Shown here: positions 23,434 through 35,586 of the stretch, one piece after another
How positions within the stretch are numbered: the stretch's first letter is position 1
Layout of the letters: each line of letters opens with the position of its first letter
Origin: Rusavskia elegans
Taxonomy: Eukaryota > Ascomycota > Lecanoromycetes > Teloschistales > Teloschistaceae
Direction: 5' to 3'
DNA length: 64,000 nucleotides
Assembly (NCBI GenBank): GCA_011316305.1
Contig: SAUG01000069.1
Span: 124,001 to 188,000, forward strand
Translations under genes and position numbers: made by a program
The notes under the pieces: model-generated
Databases searched by the model: none
The model's input: only the letters and a program-made list of their open reading frames with translations
What the model was told of the DNA's origin: nothing

Positions 23434-24331
23434 TTAACCCCTGAATAGCCTGCTGAACAGCCCACCTGCCAGACTCTTGGCCATACCTCCGGAATACATG
23501 GCGCTCGAGGCAAGACTTGATGCTTGGCTGAATTTGTCGCATCGTGAGAACGCCAGCGTGTTTGTGATTGTGAGGATGAGAGCGATGACTGCGATGGATG
23601 TTAGCAGTGATCCCCTCGAATCAGATGTATAGTCCTCTGAGCTATCCTCATATGCGGCATGGTAACAGTACTATCCGCATAACCCTGTCCCATCTCCCAA
23701 GAGCCCTCTTTTCTCCAGCGTCCCGGATCACCAATTCCCACTCACCAATCAAGCTCAACCAAATCGGGTTCAACAACCTCACCACACTCACAATCGCCAA
23801 CACCACCCACCACGCCGGCTGCGCATACAACGCCAACCAGAAGAACCTCTTATCCGTGGCGTTCTGGCTCGGCGCCCCTGACTCCGCGCTCCCGGATCGA
23901 TCTTGCGATTCGAAAACCCAATGTGAATCGCCGGAAGCGGTATTGACTTCGTTCCACCAGCGGAGACCAACAAGACGCCGACCGGCGATGTTTTTCAGGT
24001 AGTAGAAATCCGCGGCGAGGAGGAGGATGGTGACGATGAAGACGAGGATGCTGTTATTGCTTGTCAGATCGGGGTTCGATGATGGAGATTGAAAATTTAG
24101 GGGGTAATCAGGATGGGGAAAAGGCGTACAAATTCTGGGTGAAAACGGAGCCTAGGATGTAGAAGAGGAGACTGGCTATATTACGATCAGCAATCAGCTT
24201 GGTGGATATCAGATTGTAAGGGGGGTTCGCCTAGGCTCACATATTCGGAATCCGAGGAAGAAGAGGAGGGTTATGGGATGTGAGCTTAGTCGCCAGCTCA
24301 AATCACCGGCTCGGGCTTGCGGTCGCTCCAT
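23434..24331 (-). CDS. TVP23: Golgi membrane protein Tvp23
   Basis: Minus-strand exons 24331-24241, 24175-24130, 24050-23746, 23588-23434 (198 residues, the usual Tvp23 length). Small tetra-spanning protein of late Golgi vesicles involved in membrane traffic. Family landmarks: [19 protein letters not shown] near the N-terminus; a second hydrophobic stretch [32 protein letters not shown] followed by [15 protein letters not shown]; the strongly conserved GDSHWVFES; and [20 protein letters not shown] followed by [20 protein letters not shown]. All four exon junctions are phase-consistent. Divergent from the RCR-type gene, with 477 bp between start codons. Confidence 0.94.
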
Positions 24332-24808
24332 TGCTCGGGCTTCTTCTGTGGAGGGACGTCAATATGCTTGCTGCTGGCTTGGGGTGTCGTTTAACGTGTC
24401 AATAGTTATTTAGAGGTGTGGCTGAGTCAGCCACTTGCGAGCCGCGTGTCAGATCTGCTTCCGACGGTCCTTGACAAACGCCTTCCCAATCCTCCAACCT
24501 TCTCCTCCTACTACTGTTTATGCTTCAGCTTGATCATGCGGTCTTCTTCCTCGTCGTTTGGAAGGGTATGAGCCGTCCGTAAAATTAGTCTCTTCAGTAC
24601 GACTCATACACTCCTTGTTCTTCGAGACACTACGAGTGGCTTTGACAAAGGAAGCCGAATCCTCCATTCGAGACATCCCTCCTGTACATACTGTTATCAG
24701 GGAATCACAAAAGATTCACACTCAGCCCTACGGAACAGCACCTACAATCCTTTCATTTTCCATCGAATACACCGGCTCGTCTTACCTGTGATAACGAGTT
24801 CGACAGAT
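24332..24808. other. divergent promoter region of TVP23 and the RCR-type gene
   Basis: Gene-free stretch between two divergent start codons. No specific regulatory site can be supported. Confidence 0.4.
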
Positions 24809-25500
24809 ATGGTCTACCTCGGAAAGAGACAGACTTACGGCGATGATGATGATGATGACGACTACTACCACGGTAGCTGGTGGTACTCAGACACAGCAGA
24901 AGTAATCAAATGGACCGTCCTTGCAGCCATCTTCATCGCCATCTTCTTGTTCTTGGCCTTGGGCTGGGTGCACGCAAGGCGAAGAGTTCGACGAGGTCAA
25001 GCACCACTCCGATACCATCGAGTAAGCCCATCTTACTCCCTTTTTACGATATACAGTAGCTGATAACCCTCCAGTGGCTTCTACCACGCTCCCAGCGCCG
25101 CTTTCCACCAACGCAGCCCTTCACCTTCTATCAACACCAGCAGAACCCGTACGAGATGCATCCATACCCAGCTCCGCCCCCTGGTAGGACCCTCCCCTTC
25201 TCTGCATCGATGAATGTTACTAACGATGTAGCCTATCGCAACAACGAAGAACCTCCGCCTCCGCGATACGAGCCCCCTCAAGGCGCGTCCAAGATGAATC
25301 CAGATCAGCAGACTTTTCCACCAGTCCCGCCTCGAGCGGGTGAAGCATCGAGCTCAGGCCCAGCATCCGCAGCGCCAGAACACCAGCAGGCCCCTGCCGA
25401 GCGATTCGATGCCGTTCCCCTACAGGGCAACGATTCACAGCTTCCTCCTCGTCCTCAGTTGTCTGGCCGCTCGTGGAATCCTTTGAAGCGCTTCAAGTAG
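24809..25500 (+). CDS. RCR-type membrane protein (Rsp5-binding, Congo-red resistance family)
   Basis: Three exons: 24809-25021, 25075-25183, 25232-25500 (196 residues). A short acidic N-terminus with a run of seven Asp precedes a single membrane segment at residues about 32-54 (VIKWTVLAAIFIAIFLFLAL), followed by a basic stop-transfer cluster (HARRRVRRGQ). The cytosolic tail is rich in Pro/Gln and holds a PPxY-type motif, PPPRYEPP, near residue 117. That layout, one TM helix plus Pro-rich tail with PY motif, is that of the RCR family (yeast Rcr1/Rcr2), which recruits the ubiquitin ligase Rsp5 to sort plasma-membrane proteins and affects chitin deposition. Assignment rests on architecture and motifs, so function is inferred. 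Confidence 0.8.
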
Positions 25501-25651
25501 CACAGCAATGATTCAATTGCCATGAGATTTCCGCGATGAGGGTGGGATTAGATATGAATTGGTCTTGGGCTGGGAATTATGTGGAATAATCGGACGCAAT
25601 AGTGGGAGTAACGAGTGCAGCAAGCGATGGCGTTGTAAGGAATACAGGCGT

Positions 25652-26293
25652 TTATCCAATATCCATAGCATTTTCATCGATGTCCATGTCATCTGTACTA
25701 GCAGTACCGTTCCTGTCGTCAGCATGGCCTATGCCGTTTCGTACATCTGCTCCATTTTCATGCGCCGCCTTCTGCTCCTGCGCTTGCTTCTCCCTTGCCC
25801 TTGTTCTGCTCTCAATGATGACCCTTCTAACATTATCCTGCTCTTGCGGAACCGATAAACTCGAGGGCACGTTGTAGAGTACCATCTGATTATTGGTGAT
25901 TGGAGGATTCCTCCCCATGAGCACCGACCGTGGAATCTTCGACAACTTCTTCTCGATGTCAGGCAGATAGATGGGATTCTCCTCATCCGATTCGAGATCG
26001 GCTAGCTCGGCGTCCAGGTTGTGAATGTAGACCTTTTCTTTGGTGTCGTCGAGCTGCATCGACTCATTCTGTCCTAAGGTGTTTGTTGGCGCATTGCGTT
26101 GCACCGGAAGGTAGAGTTTGCCATGATGGTCTGCTAGAGCATGAGTACCGTAGCACAGATATCGACCGAGGGAGAACCAACCTAGATTGAGTAGATTGAA
26201 CCTCTTAGAAAGGCGCTGTTCGCTCTCGAGGCTATCGTCGGGGCGCCGCTTATGGCCATGGGGAAGTGAAGGTTCCTGTCGTCGACCATCCAT
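25652..26293 (-). CDS. conserved fungal hypothetical protein
   Basis: Minus strand. The ATG at 26293 gives MDGRRQEPSLPHG and is preferred to an upstream GTG. A 48-nt intron at 26181-26134 (GTTGGT...CTCTAG) is likely, because removing it yields KRFNLLNL then ADHHGKLYLPVQ, the spacing seen in homologues. The intron is a multiple of three without stop, so the unspliced frame is also open. Exons 26293-26182 and 26133-25652 give 197 residues. Conserved blocks are DDTKEKVYIHNLDAELADLE, YLPDIEKKLSKIPRSVL and NNQMVLYNVPSSLSVPQEQD, then an Arg/Glu-rich helix. The tail is Asp-rich. No known domain and no targeting signal. Convergent with the RCR-type gene and divergent from alanyl-tRNA synthetase. Confidence 0.75.
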   Translation of the reverse strand: MDGRRQEPSLPHGHKRRPDDSLESEQRLSKRFNLLNLGWFSLGRYLCYGTHALADHHGKLYLPVQRNAPTNTLGQNESMQLDDTKEKVYIHNLDAELADLESDEENPIYLPDIEKKLSKIPRSVLMGRNPPITNNQMVLYNVPSSLSVPQEQDNVRRVIIESRTRAREKQAQEQKAAHENGADVRNGIGHADDRNGTASTDDMDIDENAMDIG

Positions 26294-26433
26294 CCTCCAT
26301 AACCACAACCTCCCCTCCTCCTGAACCTCGATTCGCACTCTTCAACCAATTAATCACAATCAAGCAAATCAGATGTTCAGTTGAGCCGGAACTCAGTGCG
26401 CAGTGGCTTCATCACCGAGGGAGTGCCCGTCTG

Positions 26434-29400
26434 ATGCGAGGGTTGAAGGTGTTGAAGAGTGGTCGTCAATTGAAAGTGACTCCGCGCTTGAGTCACGGCT
26501 ATTCAAGGCTCTTCTCGAAACATCCAGAAATCCTCAACGCACCTTTCCTTCCTCTCTTCATAAGACAACACAGCAGTAGAGCTGTCAAGATGGGCTCGCA
26601 GGAGCAATGGCCCGCTGCTCGAGTGCGAGAGACGTTTCTGGAGTATTTCCAGAAGAATGGGCACACATTTGGTATGCTACCTTCACCATACAACATTGAT
26701 ATTGCAGCTAATATGTCCCAAAGTGCCTTCGTCCTCGGTCGTACCCCATTCAGATCCAACTTTACTTTTTGCAAATGCTGGAATGAACCAGTATAAGTCG
26801 ATATTCCTGGGAACCGTCGACCCTTCATCGGATTTTGCAAATCTAAAACGTGCCGTTAATTCCCAAAAGGTAAATAGAAGTCGGCGGTTTCCTTAGGTAG
26901 GAGAAGTCAGTTGATGTCAGACAGTGCATCCGCGCCGGAGGCAAACACAATGTAAGCCTCAGCATTGGACACGATGGACAATGGCTTACGGACCAAGGAT
27001 TTGGATGATGTGGGAAAGGATAGCTACCATCATGTAAGATGACCTCTTTCTGGTACGAAGATGTCTATTCATGCTTCCAAATCCAGACCTTCTTTGAAAT
27101 GCTCGGCAATTGGAGTTTTGGCGACTACTTCAAGAAAGAAGCAATTGCCTTCTCCTGGGAGCTTCTAACGAAAATCTATGGTCTCGATCCGGACCGGCTG
27201 TACGTAACCTACTTTGAGGGCAACAAGGATGGAGGCCTTGAGCCTGATACTGAAGCTCGCGATCTCTGGAAAGCCGTCGGTGTAGCCGACGACCACCTCC
27301 TAACCGGCGACATGAAGGACAATTTCTGGGAAATGGGTGATCAAGGTCCTTGCGGCCCCTGCAGTGAGATTCACTATGATCGGATAGGCGGGAGAAATGC
27401 TGCTCATCTTGTAAATCAGGATGATCCGAATGTCCTGGAGATTTGGAATAACGTCTTCATTCAATACAATCGGGAACCAGACAAGTCATTACGACCTTTA
27501 CCTAACAAGCATGTGGATACGGGGCTCGGGTATGAACGGTTGGTCTCAGTGCTACAAAATAAAATATCCAACTACGACACCGATGTCTTTAGCCCTTTAT
27601 TCGAAACGATACAGCAAGTCACTGGTGCGAGGGAATACCGAGGGAAGTTCGGAGACGAAGATCCTGATGGCATTGATACCGCCTATCGAGTTGTCGCCGA
27701 CCATGTACGAACACTGACATTCGCGATATCAGACGGTGCTGCGCCCAATAACGAGGGAAGAGGGTATGTGGTAAGAAGAGTACTTCGGAGGGGCGCGCGA
27801 TATGCACGGAAATACTTCAAGTCAGACATTGGAGAGTTCTTTTCAAAGATCGTCCCAACACTGGTCACGCAGATGGGAGACATGTTCCCTGAAATCAAGA
27901 AGAAGACGTCCGATGTGATGGAGATCCTTAATGAAGAAGAAGAGTCATTCGCTAAAACGCTGGATCGAGGAGAACGGCAATTCGAAGATTATGCACAAAA
28001 GTGCAAGCTGAAAGGCTCAACACAACTTCACGGTGCTCTCGTATGGCGGTTATACGATACCTTCGGCTTCCCGGTCGATCTCACTCGTCTGATGGCAGAA
28101 GAACGAGGTCTTAGCATTGACGATACCGAATTCGAAGAAGCCCGTCTGAAAGCCAAAGAAGCCAGCCGCGGTGAAAAGAAAGCTGCTTCCAACCTCGTCA
28201 AACTTGACGTTCACGACATCAATGCCCTCTCCAAACTTCCCGGCGTGACCCAGACCGACGACAGTGCCAAATTCGGCCGCAAGAACATCGACGCCAACAT
28301 CCAAGCCATATATCACGCCAAACAATTCCATTCCTCCACCAACGATTTCCCAGCCGACGCCCAAATAGGTATCTGCCTGGACCGCACCAACTTCTACGCC
28401 GAACAAGGCGGTCAAGAGAACGACACGGGGAGGCTCATCATCGACGGCGTCGCGGAGCTCGAGGTTTCCAACGTCCAGGTTTACGCCGGCTATGTTCTGC
28501 ATACAGGATACATGAAATATGGCAGTCTTAACACCGGCGACAAGATCACATGCGAATACGAGGAGCTCCGCCGCTGGCCAATCCGCAACAACCACACCGG
28601 CACTCACATCCTCAACTACGCCCTCCGAGAAGTCCTCGGCGACGGCATCGACCAGCGCGGGTCCCTCGTCGCGGCAGAGAAATTGCGCTTCGATTTCAGT
28701 CACAAGACACCGGTGTCAGATGCCGAGCTTGAGAAGATCGAAGACGAATGTACGAAGTATATCCGTCAAAATTTCCCTGTGTATGCCAAAGACGTCGCAC
28801 TAGAAACAGCGCGCCAAATCCAGGGTGTCCGCGCCGTCTTTGGCGAAACGTACCCAGATCCCGTCCGTGTGGTGAGCGTGGGCGTAGAAGTTGAGGAACT
28901 CCTGCGAGATCCCGGGAACGAGGAATGGCGCAAGGTGAGCGTCGAATTCTGCGGTGGGACGCATGTGGCCAAGACGGGGGACATCAAAGAACTCATCATA
29001 TTGGAGGAATCCGGGATCGCAAAGGGGATACGGCGCATCATTGCCGTGACGGGGGAGGACGCGCACGAGGTGCAACGCGTTGCGGACCTTTTCGCAAAGC
29101 GACTGGATCGCTTGGAGAAGATGGGGTATGGCAGTGAGAAAGAAGCGGAGTTAAAAACGGTGCAGCAGGAGTTGAATCAGTTGAGCATTTCCGCCATTAC
29201 GAAAGGGAAGTTCAGGGAGAGGGTGGCGAAGGTAGTGAAGGGGCAATTGGACGAGCAGAAGGCGGCGCAGAAAAGGGAGATGAAGATGGCCACGGAGGCC
29301 GTGATGCAATTCTTCGAGGGAAACAAAGACGTGAAAGTATTCGTGGGAAGGTTACCTGGTGTCGGAGCGAATTCGAAAGCGGTAAGCGAGGCGCTGAATA

Positions 29401-29764
29401 GCGTCAAAGCGAAGATGGGCGAGAAAGTCGTGTATTTGTTCGCGTTGGAAGGGGAGGAGGGCAAGGAGGGAGGAAAGGTGGTACATGGATGCTATGTTCC
29501 TGAGGTATGTATTGCTACTCTTTCCTCACCCCTTTTCCGAGGGGGGTTTGATGGGAATTCATTCGACTCTACTGACGGCGAGGTATACAGGAAGCAAGCA
29601 AACAAGGCGCCTCCGCTGCCGAATGGACGAGTGTTGTATCGAAGGTTGTGGGAGGCAAAGCGGGTGGTAAAGGCGCGACATGTATTGGTAACGGGACGGA
29701 ACCGGGCAAAGTGGACGAGGCGGTTGAAGCTGCGGCGAAGTATTTGGAGAAGTTTAAGCTATAA
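26434..29764 (+). CDS. ALA1: Alanyl-tRNA synthetase with cytosolic and probable mitochondrial starts
   Basis: Charges tRNA-Ala. Exons from the cytosolic start: 26590-26671, 26724-26869, 26925-26951, 26998-27033, 27087-29504, 29591-29764 (960 residues, the usual eukaryotic length). An in-frame ATG at 26434 adds 52 residues ([20 protein letters not shown]...) that are Arg/Lys/Ser-rich with one Glu and no Asp, a good mitochondrial presequence. One gene probably makes both forms by start choice, as in yeast. Class II motifs are visible: [55 protein letters not shown]. The editing-domain zinc site has HTGTH near residue 600 and CGGTHV near 719. The C-Ala end is [15 protein letters not shown]. Two tiny exons of 27 and 36 nt lie near the 5' end. 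Confidence 0.95.
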
Positions 29765-30920
29765 GATTCGTGGTGAGTGGATCATTTACGTTGATGTCAC
29801 TCATCTCAAAAGGACCAGTCAGAGTCGTTTGGAGAATACGACGACTTACAATACTCTACAAAGCCTCCAATGCAATATGCGCTCCATACCGACATACCCA
29901 TCCTTACATCTCTACATACCTACCTCGGACCTGAGCAACCTTTTCCTCCACTTCTCCACCATACATACACACATACCATCCTCACATTTTCTACTCTCAC
30001 CCTTCTCCAAGTCTCTACGAAATATTCACCCGACCTCCAGCCTTCTCTATGCCAAAAAGTCCTCACTTACCCTATATTTCCATCACCACTCACAAGCCAC
30101 CTCCATCTCTTTCCTAACCCTCCATCAAACCCCCAACAACAACATCACCGCCAAAAACCACATCTAAGCTCCAAAACCCCACCTGCCTCCCTTCCCTTCC
30201 CTTCCCATCTCCTCCTCTCCTTTCCAACACCCCAAAACACCAACATACTCCAAACTTCTATATATAGCCCCCCAAATCATCATACTCACTGCACTTCTCC
30301 ACAACCGCACCCTTCCATCCATCTCCACCAAGGTAGAAGGGACCACAATAAAAACCCACCATAAAGCACGCATCGTCCATGGATATAAACCTCGACCCTA
30401 AATCCGATTATCCTAACGTCCACGTGTTCCTTTCTCCTTCTTCGAGGTACATATCCTGCCTGTATGTCTTTACAACCTACTTAGACTCTCCTTGAAATAA
30501 GAGGTTCGATCCGCTAAGTCCTCACAGAGTTGCAGCGGTGGAGCTGGTATGTGCAATTGGGGTGGAGGACGGCGTGTCCCTTCGACGGGCGGGCGGGGCG
30601 GGGGGGATCCAATATCTCGGAAACAACGAGAGTGCATGGGATAGTTGGTGTTGGACGGGGATGGGGAATCAAGCATGGTTGTTGGTTTGAGGTGGGGTGG
30701 GAGGGATGGATATGATGTATGGGTGTGGGAAGGGAGGGAGGTTACGGTTATGGATAGGGGCGCGTTCGAATTCGTGAATAGCAGATAGATGGTGACTGAA
30801 TAAGAGCGAAATAGAGGAGCAGAGAAATGTTTGTTATGTGTTTTTGCTCCCTTGGGATACATTATTATAACTTTATCTTTCTTATCTATTTACACCCCCA
30901 TCACAACCCTGATATCCCTT
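29765..30920. other. pyrimidine-rich 3' intergenic region
   Basis: Between the convergent ends of ALA1 and the GPI-type gene. About 29860-30370 the plus strand is strongly C/T/A-rich and G-poor (CCATCC, TCTCCA, CACC words), so long frames stay open by composition alone. No domain is seen. Confidence 0.45.
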
Positions 30921-33900
30921 TCACTTCAAAACCAGCACACCCACAACCCCTACCAACATCCCCAATAACATGCCTCCATCAACCTTCCTTACCACTGCAA
31001 CCCCCTCCTCTCTCCCCGTCCCGGTCCCTGCAGCCGCCGTCCCTGTCTCCTCTCCAATCGGCGTCAACCCACTAAGATGACTCGTAATAACCGGCCTCAA
31101 ACTAGGCGCCTCCACGATCTCCGTTTGACTAATAACATCAATACCTCCCTCCCTATAAACGAGCGTCTCGGACCCAACGGTAATCGTCCCGTTAGGATTC
31201 AGGACCTGCGAAGCGATGGTACAGGGGGCGTTTTGGCGGCAGGTGTAGACTGCCGAGTTTACTGTTATAGCGGCTTGGACTTGAGGAGCAGTGGATGTGG
31301 AGGTGGGGGGGGATGCTGTTGTTGGGAGTGGAGGGAGGGAGTATCGAGTCGAGTTTATTGTGATGGCGGAGCTGCCGGGGGCGAGGGTTTGGGTGCCGAT
31401 TATGAAGGCGGAGGCGGGGTTGGCAGTGTAGGGGGTTGAGTTGATGGTTATCGTTTGGGGCTGGTCTTTTGCTGAGGGCTGGAGGGTTGTGGTGCTTGAG
31501 TCGATGATGATGAGAGGTGCTGGAGCGAGGGCTCCTTCATCTGGTGTTTGGGACTGGCGTGAGTGTTGTTGCATCAATGAACTGACGGCGACTGTACTAC
31601 TGCCCACATACATTGCTGTAGCAGAAGGGTCGAGAGCGTATGGAACGTTATTGATGGTGACCGGTGCGCCTCCGGCCACTATCTCGGAGCCTTTGAATTT
31701 CAAACGAGGCCTAGTGTCTGCAGAATAGATCTCGCCGTTGATCGAAATGGGCGGGGGGTCTGATTGAGGAGCACCCAGGGGAATAGTAGAACCACCCACT
31801 AGCAATGCGGTAGCCGACTGTGCCAATGAGTAAGAGGTACCGCTGATTGTAATGGCAGGCCCGTCAGGACTCAAAGTCTGCTCTCCGATGCTGTAGATCA
31901 TTGCACTGTCTGCAGAGACAGTCTGTTGGTCGATTGTCAGGCTGGGGATCATTTTGGTTGGGGAATCCAACGGAATTGTTTGGCTATCCGACAGTAGTGC
32001 AGGAGCAGATGCGTCAAGTGAATACTGCACGCCCTCGACCGTCACGGCTGGACCACCAGGGGTAAGTTTTTCCCCCTTGACGTTGTACACGGGTCGGTGA
32101 TCGAACTCGTAGTCAATTGGTGGTGGTGGTGACTGCTGAGGCAGTGGATCTGGATCTGCTTGAGTACCTCGATCTTCAGGATGACTGTTTGTGCTACTTG
32201 GCTCCGTGCTCCAATTCATTGTTTCTTGGGGACTTCCAGGATCATCCACGCTTGAATTTGTTGGATCGATGTCGCTTCCACCAGTAGAGGAGACACTTGA
32301 CTCTGCTCTGGACAATGCTGTCGATGTTGCTGATGGACCATCTAATGATATACTGCCTGCTGGCGCCGCTGTCTTCCATGGCGCATGCTTCACAACATGG
32401 CTAGTGGAAGTTGTCTGAGGTGCCATCGCAGACACAGGGGTTAAGATGCGCGGCTGTTTGGTAATCAAAGGTCAGGCCTGGAAATTACATCCTAGGGTTT
32501 GCCAGGACTCACAGGATCAAATATGCCGTGATAATACGCGTCGAAATTATTCCCAGCAGTATGCCAGTACGGGCACTTGGCTTTCCATTTTGGATCGTAC
32601 TCCAGAAGCTCTACTGGAGGTGACAGTATAGGCCAGTAGGGTGGACCAACAGTCACATAGCTTGTGGTGACCGTGGTGGTTATATTGTCCCAAGACTGGG
32701 TCAGCGTTTCCCATATTGGATCAGCTGCGCCATATGTTCGACAAGATGCTGGAAGAGCTGGATCAAAGGATCCCACTGTCGATCCGCGGTACGCAGCGAA
32801 TTGTGTTCCAGAAAACGATAAAGACGAGAGACCACCTGGCTTTATAGGGATTGTGACGTCGGAATAAACATTTCCCAATGTTCCACATTGATCTCGAACG
32901 GCCAGAGTGCCCGAAATTACCATGTAGATAGACGGAAACGTCCTTCGAACCATTTTTAGTCATGTTCCATAGTGGTTGAAGCAGGGTCTTACAACGTAGA
33001 GCCATCCACGACCACAAATTTCGATTCAGTGGAGATGCCTTGTTCCTCGATCGCCGCACGAGCTGTAATGTGTGAAGAATTTGCCGGCCCTCCAGCGGTG
33101 GAAACACTTGGACAACTGGGCGGCGACGCCGTTGAAAAGTACAAAATGTCCGCGCCTTCCATTACTAAGCGGCATCCACCACAACAATCCCAGAGAGTTG
33201 GACCAATCATGTTGTACACGCCTGGGGGATCATAACCCATTCCCGAAGGCGAATCGGGGTGCTCTTTATCCCAGTTCATGTACGATGTACAGACATCATT
33301 TCTCTGGAAACTGAGCCTCAAGTCTACATCCACTTGCGGCAATATCATGAAATCCGTACAATTAATCGTTAGAACCTCGTCCTTGTCGGCAATATGCCAC
33401 GGGTTTGGCAGCGTCGCCGGCGGGGGAACAGGTACCCAGTTTATAGGATTCCCCGATGTTACTGTCATGACCTGGTTCACAATTAGGAGATGTATGCTCT
33501 CAACGGTTATGGGTGACGGACTGTAGAACCGCCGGTGCCAGCATAACATCCGGTCAAGTCGGATGCCCGGAAGGTAGGACGAAAAGCAGTCGTATTGTAA
33601 CTCGGTGTGCGGTCCGCATCAAAGGCGGCTGCTGATGATACATCTGCATCAGACCTTCGGTTCCCTGCATCCTCCGAAGCCGTGCTTGGTACCGTAGAAG
33701 AAGAGAATTGACCATCTTCGGATGCTGCTGTCTCTTGGTATTTGGATTCTACATAGTGATATGCCCAGGGTAGGAATTTATTGCAAGGGACTGTGGTTAT
33801 TGGGTCGTCACCGCTGTGTGGAAGCACCGTATAGCCTGAGGTGTAGATGGGGATTCCGGAACTCGTAAAGGAGAAGATGCAACCATCCGAGGTAGGTGAG

Positions 33901-34116
33901 GGTGTCGCTAACGTGGCTGTAGAGGTTGGATCTTGCGCATTATTCACAGCTGTGCCTGCGGACGTGGAAATTCAGCAATGGCTCTTACTGTTGTAGGATT
34001 TGAGGATAGACTAATTGGGAGGTCAAACCTGGGAGTCCCCTTACTCGGCTAGCTTGGTAAAGAGAGATTGTGATGAGACATAATGACCAGATATGGAACC
34101 GATGAGAGCCGAACAT
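30921..34116 (-). CDS. large secreted, probably GPI-anchored repeat protein
   Basis: Model on the minus strand: 34116-34029, 33955-33642, 33471-32993, 32942-32513, 32453-30921 (947 residues). The third exon's start and second exon's end are the least certain. The N-terminus MFGSHRFHIWSLCLITISLY is a signal peptide. Module A (GCIFSFTSSGIPIYTSGYTV...PCNKFL) recurs in the neighbour at 35587-36039. Module B is Cys-containing (LTINCTDFMILPQVDVDLR, WDCCGGCR). The C-terminal half holds at least four related units such as LTPGGPAVTVEGVQYSLD, LSPDGPAITISGTSYSLA, VAGGAPVTINNVPYALD and LAPGSSAITINSTRYSLP. It ends in a Gly/Thr linker and hydrophobic GGMLLGMLVGVVGVLVL, as expected for GPI attachment. Extracellular or wall location is inferred; role unknown. 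Confidence 0.75.
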
Positions 34117-35586
34117 CAAGTATGCGACTTATGAGCTTCTGACGATACTCCTTCAGCCGTCGATGCCTTCAACGGCCTCTGAACCATGCACAAACAAGCG
34201 AAAACGAGTGGCAACAGCAAAGTTCAAGAGAAGGAAAGCTAGAGATTGTCATAAGAGACCTCTGAATGGCAAGAAAGAACAGACCATTGAGACTGTCTGT
34301 TCAGAGTTTGCTGCTGATCCACCCAAATCGGTCAACAGGCCTTAGCGGCTGCTCTACTCTCGGCTGTGCTCTGATGAAGGGATAGAGTAGACACTTGTGC
34401 GTTCTGGTCCGGAGATCCAATGAACGTAACGCCATAACCGGTGTGGCATCCATAAGTTCGTAGACCGGGGTTAGTAGTCTGGTGGAAGGCTGGTCAGGAA
34501 GAAATTAAGCATGCAGCGCTGAGCATTTCGAACCAATGAGGCAGTGTCAGCTCTCAAGGGAATGTTTCAGGAGAGCGGCAAATGCGCGGCTAGCGCCGAC
34601 GCTTTACTAAGGTAGTCAGGAGCATCATTAGCAGCACTGCAGCCTTCAGAAGCCATTTCCGGGCAGTGCTTCCTAAAGTGGGTACGGATACTCTTGGTAC
34701 TATTATTTTGTCAAGACTTAATGGCAATGAGGAGTGTCCGATACCTCGACAAGGGATGTTGTGCTAACGGTTGCACAAATAATACTGTACGATTGATACG
34801 CTACCTAGTAACATTATCACAGGGGGGATAATAAGGTACCTTAAGGTAGGGAAATACTTTACGGCCCGGCGCCGGCACCGCCGGCTAAGCGTTGCATGGA
34901 AGCGCCCGCGCTAAAGAAGCAGCTGCATGACACTAAAGCAACTTTAGCGCGGGCAGTGTTACGATTTTGTGGGGAGGAGGACTTCTCCCTCGGAGCTGAT
35001 ATCATAATGTTCTTGTGCCATCAGTGTATCTACAGAATAGTTGAATGTATCGTGAACCTTGGAGTACTCCAGTGATATCTCGCTTGTTGATGTGATGTTA
35101 TATATCACATTCTAGCCAATCGAACAAATCTTGTTAACATTTTTCCAATCTACCGAGGTCTTCGACATATCTGGCCTTCGAAAAATTTGCCAAAAGGGCT
35201 GCAGCAAGAGTCGTGAAGCTTCAACGTAATTTGCGTCAGGACCAGTTGTAAGTCAAAAAAGAGGTCAGATAAGCCCACATTAAATTGAGTAAAAACCAAC
35301 ATGGTCGGTAACGCAACGACCTCGCGAGATAGTGTCATCTATTAGCGTTAAGAAGCATCAGATTTGGTTTCCTCAACAAACAGCAAAAGCAAAGTCTTTG
35401 AACTTCGTTGCTAGACGTCGGTGTGCTACTACTAATTTGTGCCACCTCCGCTGGGGCAAGCCGAGCCTCCAAGCATCTGTCGAGTAATCGCACATTGTCA
35501 ACTTGTGATTATGAACATGAGGACTCGGAATTCCAGGTCATATGCATGGCATTGGGATCGAAGGTAGGATCGATGATAGCGATCAG
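34117..35586. other. intergenic region between the two related secreted-protein genes
   Basis: No further exons of either neighbour could be read here. It contains a perfect 13-bp inverted repeat (34904-34916 and 34942-34954) and a GC-rich GCCGGC stretch near 34868-34885. Confidence 0.45.
34904..34954. repeat. 13-bp perfect inverted repeat (hairpin)
   Basis: GCCCGCGCTAAAG at 34904-34916 is the exact reverse complement of CTTTAGCGCGGGC at 34942-34954, with a 25-bp spacer. Could be a hairpin or the end of a small element. Confidence 0.7.

Noticed and set aside
29765..30167. Extension of the alanyl-tRNA synthetase frame to 30167
   Set aside because: Reached only by ignoring the intron at 29505-29590; the spliced frame ends at 29764 with the normal C-Ala terminus KYLEKFKL.
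29870..30364. Plus-strand 164-residue Ser/Pro/His/Thr frame
   Set aside because: Open because the strand is G-poor; no protein-like pattern.
30500..30540. GGTTCGATCC resembling a tRNA T-arm
   Set aside because: No matching acceptor, D or anticodon stems upstream.
30470..30862. Minus-strand 130-residue Pro/Ser-rich frame
   Set aside because: Lies in the 3' region of the GPI-type gene, low complexity, no family features.
33507..33547. A 27-nt GT...CTACAG segment as the intron joining exons 2 and 3 of the GPI-type gene
   Set aside because: Too short to splice; a 170-nt intron (33641-33472) keeps phase.
34163..34345. 60-residue basic frame upstream of the GPI-type gene
   Set aside because: Short, unsupported, and lies in the divergent promoter region of that gene.
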